In this document: piece after piece, positions 5,858 to 10,152 of the stretch
Layout of the letters: every line of letters starts with the position of its first letter
How positions within the stretch are numbered: position 1 is the first letter of the stretch
Origin: Bacteroidia bacterium
GTDB taxonomy: Bacteria > Bacteroidota > Bacteroidia > Cytophagales > Cyclobacteriaceae
Assembly (NCBI GenBank): GCA_016650355.1
Contig: JAENVX010000218.1
Coordinates: 1 to 10,152 of the forward strand
Direction: 5' to 3'
Length of the DNA: 10,152 nucleotides
The notes under the pieces: generated by a model
What the model was told of the DNA's origin: nothing
The model's input: the letters and a program-made list of their open reading frames with translations, nothing else
The model's database searches: none
Position numbers and translations under genes: made by a program

Positions 5858-7984
5858 ATGAGCACAGTTAAAACAAAAATTTCATTCAAACACGTAAGTT
5901 ATCTCTGGGATGAAAAGAAGGCATCGGAATTTTCCGGAGATGAAGTAGGGTTACTTGTGTACCGATCAAATTTACTTGGCGCTGATTTGAGGCTGACCAA
6001 TTATGGCGGTGGCAACACATCATGCAGAGCCATGGCCAAAGATCCGCTTACCGGAAAAGAGACCGAAGTCATGTGGGTGAAAGGATCTGGTGGTGACTTG
6101 GGAACGATGAAAAGAAGTGGTCTTGCTGCACTTTATTTAGATCGTCTTAGAAGTCTTACCTCCGTTTACCGCGGACTTGAAACTGAAGACCAGATGGTGG
6201 AGCTATTCAACCATTGCATTTACGATCTTGCTTCAAAAGCACCTTCAATTGATACGCCTCTGCATGGCTTTCTGCCATTCAAACACATTGATCACCTGCA
6301 TCCTGATGCGGCCATTGCAATTGCGGCAGCTAAAGACGGAAAAAAAATCACTCAGAAATTATTTGATGGCAAGATTGGCTGGGTGGAATGGCAACGTCCT
6401 GGATTTGACCTGGGACTGAAATTAAAAAAATGCTTGGATGAAAATCCAGGGATTCGCGGAATCATGTTAGGCTCACATGGATTGTTTACCTGGGGAGACA
6501 CAGCTTACGAAAGTTATATCAACACATTAGAAGTTATTGAAAAATGTGCTGAATACCTGGAAACAAATTATGGAAAGAAGCGATCTGACTTTGGAGGGGC
6601 AAAATTGAAATCTTTGGTAGAGAGTGATCGCAAACAGAAAGCTGCTACCCTGGCTCCTACTCTTCGAGGATTTTGTTCCAGCCATAAACGAATGATTGGT
6701 CATTTTACAGATGATGACCGTGTTCTGGAATTTATTAATTCTAATGATCTAGATAGACTTGCGCCCATGGGCACGAGCTGTCCTGATCATTTCTTGCGAA
6801 CAAAAATTAGTCCATTGGTTTTGAATCTTAAGCCTGAAGAGGATATCTCAAATCAAAAGACATTGAAAGAAAAACTTACGCCACAGTTTGAAGCCTACCG
6901 TAAACTTTACACAGATTACTACGAAATGTGTAAACATAAAAATAGTCCTGCGTTGCGCGATCCAAATCCTGTTGTCATTCTTTACCCTGGCGTTGGAATG
7001 TTTACGTTCGCCAAAGACAAACAAACTGCACGGGTAGCAGCTGAGTTTTATATCAATGCCATAAACGTAATGAAAGGCGCTGAAGCAATTTCAGAATACA
7101 CTTCGTTGCCACGCCAAGAGGCATTCAATATTGAGTATTGGTTATTGGAAGAGGCAAAGCTTCAGCGTATGCCTAAGCCGAAATCCTTAAGTGGAAAAAT
7201 CGCGTTGATTACCGGAAGTGCAGGAGGCATTGGAAACGCCATTGCTAAAAAATTCATTGCCGAAGGCGCATGCGTAATGATTAACGATAACGATGCTGCC
7301 CGATTAGAAACGGCTAAAGAAGATTTTGAAAAACAATATGGCAAGGATTCGTTCTCTTCTACAATTCTGGATGTGTTGGATTCCAACCAAATCAACAAAG
7401 CTTTTGATGCTTGCTCTGTTGCTTTTGGAGGAGTGGATATTATTGTGAACTGTGCCGGCATCTCAATTTCCAAACCCATTGAAGATCATACGGAAAAAGA
7501 TTGGGATCTCCTCTACGATATCTTAGTGAAGGGTCAGTTCTTGATTACTCAAGCTGGAGTTGCCGTCATGCGTAAACAAGCACTTGGTGGCGATGTAATA
7601 AATATCGTTAGTAAAAATGCGCTTGTTTCAGGCCCCAACAATGCGGCATATGGTTCTGCGAAAGCAGCTCAGCTACATTTGAGTAGATTAAATGCTGCAG
7701 AATTAGGTGCTGATAAAATACGGGTAAATGTTGTCAACCCTGATGCTGTAATATCTGATAGCAAAATATGGGAAGGTGCCTGGGCGGAAGGACGCGCCAA
7801 AGCGTATGGTGTAACGGTAGAAGAGTTGCCAGCGTACTATGCAAAACGTACCTTGTTGAACGAAATGATTTTACCAGAAGATATTGCAAATGCTTGCTTC
7901 GGTTTTGTTGGTGGGCTATTGAGTAAGTCTACTGGCAATGTCTTAAATGTAGATGGCGGTGTTGCGATGGCTTTTGTTCGGTAA
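5858..7984 (+). CDS. rhaEW: Bifunctional L-rhamnulose-1-phosphate aldolase / L-lactaldehyde dehydrogenase (SDR)
   Basis: A 708-residue fusion of two enzymes. Residues about 25-430 form a class II aldolase domain with GGNTSCR (51-57), probable zinc ligands in LHGFLPFKHIDHLHPD (135-150, especially H143, H146 or H148) and GSHGLF (205-210, H207). Residues about 445-708 are a short-chain dehydrogenase: TGSAGGIG nucleotide-binding motif (452-459), NCAG (531-534), catalytic S585, Y598 and K602 in the YGSAK motif, and VDGG near the end. The aldolase splits L-rhamnulose 1-phosphate into DHAP and L-lactaldehyde; the SDR half is expected to oxidise lactaldehyde to lactate with NAD. This architecture is described as RhaEW (RhaE plus RhaW) in comparative studies of rhamnose pathways and replaces RhaD of E. 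coli. It is cytoplasmic; rhaM follows after 59 bases. All SDR catalytic residues are intact. Confidence 0.93.
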   Translation: MSTVKTKISFKHVSYLWDEKKASEFSGDEVGLLVYRSNLLGADLRLTNYGGGNTSCRAMAKDPLTGKETEVMWVKGSGGDLGTMKRSGLAALYLDRLRSLTSVYRGLETEDQMVELFNHCIYDLASKAPSIDTPLHGFLPFKHIDHLHPDAAIAIAAAKDGKKITQKLFDGKIGWVEWQRPGFDLGLKLKKCLDENPGIRGIMLGSHGLFTWGDTAYESYINTLEVIEKCAEYLETNYGKKRSDFGGAKLKSLVESDRKQKAATLAPTLRGFCSSHKRMIGHFTDDDRVLEFINSNDLDRLAPMGTSCPDHFLRTKISPLVLNLKPEEDISNQKTLKEKLTPQFEAYRKLYTDYYEMCKHKNSPALRDPNPVVILYPGVGMFTFAKDKQTARVAAEFYINAINVMKGAEAISEYTSLPRQEAFNIEYWLLEEAKLQRMPKPKSLSGKIALITGSAGGIGNAIAKKFIAEGACVMINDNDAARLETAKEDFEKQYGKDSFSSTILDVLDSNQINKAFDACSVAFGGVDIIVNCAGISISKPIEDHTEKDWDLLYDILVKGQFLITQAGVAVMRKQALGGDVINIVSKNALVSGPNNAAYGSAKAAQLHLSRLNAAELGADKIRVNVVNPDAVISDSKIWEGAWAEGRAKAYGVTVEELPAYYAKRTLLNEMILPEDIANACFGFVGGLLSKSTGNVLNVDGGVAMAFVR

Positions 7985-8043
7985 CCAGCTATAATTGAAA
8001 TGAGTACCATGAAACATCTGCGAATTGTTTCTAAACGATAACG

Positions 8044-8358
8044 ATGGCAAGAGTTGCTTTCAAAATGAAATTGTATCCTGGCAAACTCGAAGAGTACAAA
8101 AGCAGGCATGACAACCTATGGCCTGAACTGAAACAACTATTGAAACAATCTGGAATAAAAGATTATTCTATTTTTTTGGATGAAGAAACTAACATTCTTT
8201 TTGGCTCATTACATATTGAAAAGCCGGAACAACTTGACGGTCTTCCAAATCATCTAATTATGAAAAAATGGTGGAGCTATATGAAAGATCTTATGGAGAC
8301 CAATCCGGATAATTCCCCTGTGAGTATTCCATTGAATGAAGTTTTTTATTTGAAATAA
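8044..8358 (+). CDS. rhaM: L-rhamnose mutarotase
   Basis: A 104-residue protein, the same length as E. coli RhaM, that interconverts the alpha and beta anomers of L-rhamnose. The conserved pieces are present: EEYKSRHDNLWPEL (16-29) with Tyr18 and the proposed catalytic His22, DYSIFLDEETN (40-50), the paired tryptophans KKWWSYM (74-80), and NPDNSPVS (87-94) near the C-terminus. The ATG at 8044 gives the standard N-terminus (MARVAFKMKLYPG). It lies between rhaEW (59 bases) and rhaI (54 bases) and should be cotranscribed with them; it supplies the anomer used by the isomerase. Confidence 0.96.
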   Translation: MARVAFKMKLYPGKLEEYKSRHDNLWPELKQLLKQSGIKDYSIFLDEETNILFGSLHIEKPEQLDGLPNHLIMKKWWSYMKDLMETNPDNSPVSIPLNEVFYLK

Positions 8359-8412
8359 TTTCGTTGATCCTTTGATCCAACCGCGAACAACGAAGAAAGA
8401 ACATTAACGATC

Positions 8413-9687
8413 ATGATCCTAGACAAAAATCAAATCGAAAAGCACAACGACAAACTTCTCTCCTCGCACAAAAGGAAAGTAAACCAGTTGGCTACGTCAG
8501 TTCCGAACTCAAATAAGATTATTAAGAAACTGATTGCCTTTCAAATCGCCATTCCTAGTTGGGCACTTGGTACCGGGGGAACTCGATTTGGCAGATTTTC
8601 TGGTGGAGGCGAACCCCGCACGTTGGAAGAAAAGATTCAAGACGTGGGTTTACTTCACTCACTCAACCAATCCAGTGGCGCCATTTCACTTCATATTCCA
8701 TGGGATATTCCAACCAGTACACGAAAAATTAAATCATTAGCAGCCGAACATAATTTGACCTTTGATGCTGTTAATTCAAATACATTTCAAGATCAAGCAC
8801 ATCAAAAACACAGCTACAAATTTGGTTCACTTCAGCATGTGAATAAAGCTGTGCGCAATCAAGCCATCGCGCATAATATAGAAGTTATTAATTATGGAAA
8901 GGCACTGGGCTCAAAGGCTCTCACTGTATGGCTTTCTGATGGTTCCTGCTTTCCCGGTCAACTTAACTTCCGAAAAACATTTCAACGGACACTTGAAAGC
9001 TTACAAGAGATTTACGCAGCCCTTCCCTCCAACTGGAAAATGTATATAGAATATAAAGCATATGAGCCTAACTTCTATTCCACGACAGTAGGAGATTGGG
9101 GACAATCCTATCTATATGCCAGCAAGCTTGGTCCAAAAGCTTACACACTAGTTGATCTTGGCCATCATTTGCCAAATGCCAACATTGAGCAGATTGTTTC
9201 TCTTTTGTTAATGGAAAAGAAACTTGGCGGCTTTCATTTCAATGATTCAAAGTACGGTGACGATGATCTTACAGTGGGTAGTATAAATCCTTACCAATTA
9301 TTTTTGATCTTTAACGAATTGGTTGAAGGTATGGATGCACGAAAGATGGATCATGCTACCGACCTGGGCTGGATGATTGATGCCTCTCACAATGTCAAAG
9401 ACCCGCTCGAAGATTTATTGCAATCCGTAGAAGCCATAATGATTGCCTATGTTCAGGCGCTTCTTGTCGATCGCAAAGAATTAAATAAAGCTCAGGAAGC
9501 CAATGATGTAACACGGGCACAGGAAATCCTCCAGCATGCTTATCGTATTGATGTGCGACCATTCGTTGCAGAAGCCCGACTGCGAGCAGGAGGAGCACTT
9601 CATCCGCTTCAGCTATTCAGGGAGGGAGAAATAAGAAAACGCCTTACTGCAGAAAGGGGATTAAAAACAATTGCTACTGGCCTATAA
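8413..9687 (+). CDS. rhaI: L-rhamnose isomerase, RhaI (Pseudomonas stutzeri) type
   Basis: A 424-residue TIM-barrel isomerase converting L-rhamnose to L-rhamnulose, of the RhaI type rather than E. coli RhaA. Signature segments include PSWALGTGGTRFGRF (48-62), IEYKAYEPNFYSTTVGDWG (212-230), LVDLGHHLPNANIEQI (246-261), GGFHFNDSKYGDDDL (272-286) and MIDASHN (321-327). Aligning by eye with the P. stutzeri enzyme, the metal ligands appear conserved as E213, D248, H275 and D323, with H251, D283 and D285 at the second site. No signal peptide is present, so it is cytoplasmic. The P. stutzeri relative accepts several rare aldoses; similar breadth here is possible. The kinase start lies one base after its TAA stop (TAAAATG), implying translational coupling. 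Confidence 0.95.
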   Translation: MILDKNQIEKHNDKLLSSHKRKVNQLATSVPNSNKIIKKLIAFQIAIPSWALGTGGTRFGRFSGGGEPRTLEEKIQDVGLLHSLNQSSGAISLHIPWDIPTSTRKIKSLAAEHNLTFDAVNSNTFQDQAHQKHSYKFGSLQHVNKAVRNQAIAHNIEVINYGKALGSKALTVWLSDGSCFPGQLNFRKTFQRTLESLQEIYAALPSNWKMYIEYKAYEPNFYSTTVGDWGQSYLYASKLGPKAYTLVDLGHHLPNANIEQIVSLLLMEKKLGGFHFNDSKYGDDDLTVGSINPYQLFLIFNELVEGMDARKMDHATDLGWMIDASHNVKDPLEDLLQSVEAIMIAYVQALLVDRKELNKAQEANDVTRAQEILQHAYRIDVRPFVAEARLRAGGALHPLQLFREGEIRKRLTAERGLKTIATGL

Positions 9688-9688
9688 A

Positions 9689-10152
9689 ATGCCCATTCCT
9701 GTTATCGCGATATTCGACATCGGCAAAACCAACAAAAAGGTTTTTCTATTTGATGAAACTTATTCCTTACGATTCGAAAAATCAGATCAGTTGCCTGAAA
9801 TCAAAGACGAAGATGGATTTCCATGTGAAGATGTAGAGTCTCTTACCCATTGGGTTGAGAATACCTTTTCAGAATTACTGAAGTTGGCTGACTTTGAAAT
9901 AAGAGCAGTCAATTTTTCGGCACACGGAGCAAGCTTTGTTAATGTAGACGAAAACGGAAACCCCGTAACACCGCTTTATAATTATCTCAAACCGTATCCG
10001 GAGGATCTTCAGAAAACATTTTACGCAAGTTTTGGTGGAGATCGTTTTCCTATCATAACAGCATCTCCCGTGCTTGGTCACCTAAATTCAGGAATGCAAT
10101 TGTACTGGCTAAAGAAGCAAAAATCTGAAGTCTTCAAAAAAATAAAGTATGC
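9689..10152 (+). CDS. FGGY-family carbohydrate kinase, probable L-rhamnulokinase (3' truncated by window)
   Basis: The frame opens at ATG 9689 and runs without a stop to the window end: 154 codons plus two bases, about a third of a typical FGGY kinase. The N-terminus reads MPIPVIAIFDIGKTNKKVFL, with DIGKTNKK (10-17) as the phosphate-binding loop of the actin-like ATPase fold. FSAHGASFVNVDENGNPVTP (76-95) is the conserved second strand region of the family. Beginning one base after rhaI, it is expected to be the rhamnulokinase that makes L-rhamnulose 1-phosphate for the aldolase. FGGY kinases vary widely in substrate, and this one is not especially close by eye to E. coli RhaB, so substrate rests on operon context. 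The missing C-terminal two thirds hold the rest of the ATP site. Confidence 0.88.
   Translation, partial: MPIPVIAIFDIGKTNKKVFLFDETYSLRFEKSDQLPEIKDEDGFPCEDVESLTHWVENTFSELLKLADFEIRAVNFSAHGASFVNVDENGNPVTPLYNYLKPYPEDLQKTFYASFGGDRFPIITASPVLGHLNSGMQLYWLKKQKSEVFKKIKY

Noticed and set aside
7837..8109. Minus-strand open frame across the rhaEW-rhaM junction
   Set aside because: It overlaps conserved ends of two recognised genes and has no recognisable domain.

Overview
The window looks like a chromosomal stretch from a member of the Bacteroidota, probably a Cytophagales-type soil or water bacterium. The reasons are moderate to low GC by eye, no Shine-Dalgarno sequences ahead of the starts, a lysine-rich cold-shock-domain protein, a long signal peptidase I with a large insertion, a serA-DUF1015 gene pair, and a rhamnose operon with RhaI and RhaEW instead of the E. 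coli RhaA and RhaD. Assignment below phylum is inference.

Left part (1-2336): the 3' end of serA (phosphoglycerate dehydrogenase with a C-terminal ACT domain) is followed on the same strand by a complete DUF1015 gene and then a cold-shock-domain gene with a Lys/Glu-rich tail. A strong inverted repeat with flanking A and T runs at 2304-2336 closes this strand and probably also serves the convergent lepB. Middle part (2406-4580): lepB (signal peptidase I) is on the minus strand. Divergent from it is a probably Tat-exported TIM-barrel protein of the sugar phosphate isomerase/epimerase type. Two stem-loops follow that gene.

Right part (4757-10152): an L-rhamnose catabolic operon, all on the plus strand: rhaT (uptake), rhaEW (fused rhamnulose-1-phosphate aldolase and SDR lactaldehyde dehydrogenase), rhaM (mutarotase), rhaI (isomerase), and the 5' part of an FGGY kinase that should be the rhamnulokinase and is cut by the window end. 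Gaps are 45, 59, 54 and 1 bases. Together they take up L-rhamnose, interconvert its anomers, isomerise it to L-rhamnulose, phosphorylate it, cleave it to DHAP and L-lactaldehyde, and oxidise the aldehyde. No regulator gene lies in the window, but an imperfect palindrome centred on CG lies upstream of rhaT.

I found no mobile element, CRISPR array, tRNA, rRNA or phage gene. Most of the content is recognisable metabolism and housekeeping. The observation I consider most open is the DUF1015 protein beside serA: its DGHHR motif recalls the ParB/Srx-fold free serine kinases, which suggests a role in phosphoserine metabolism.
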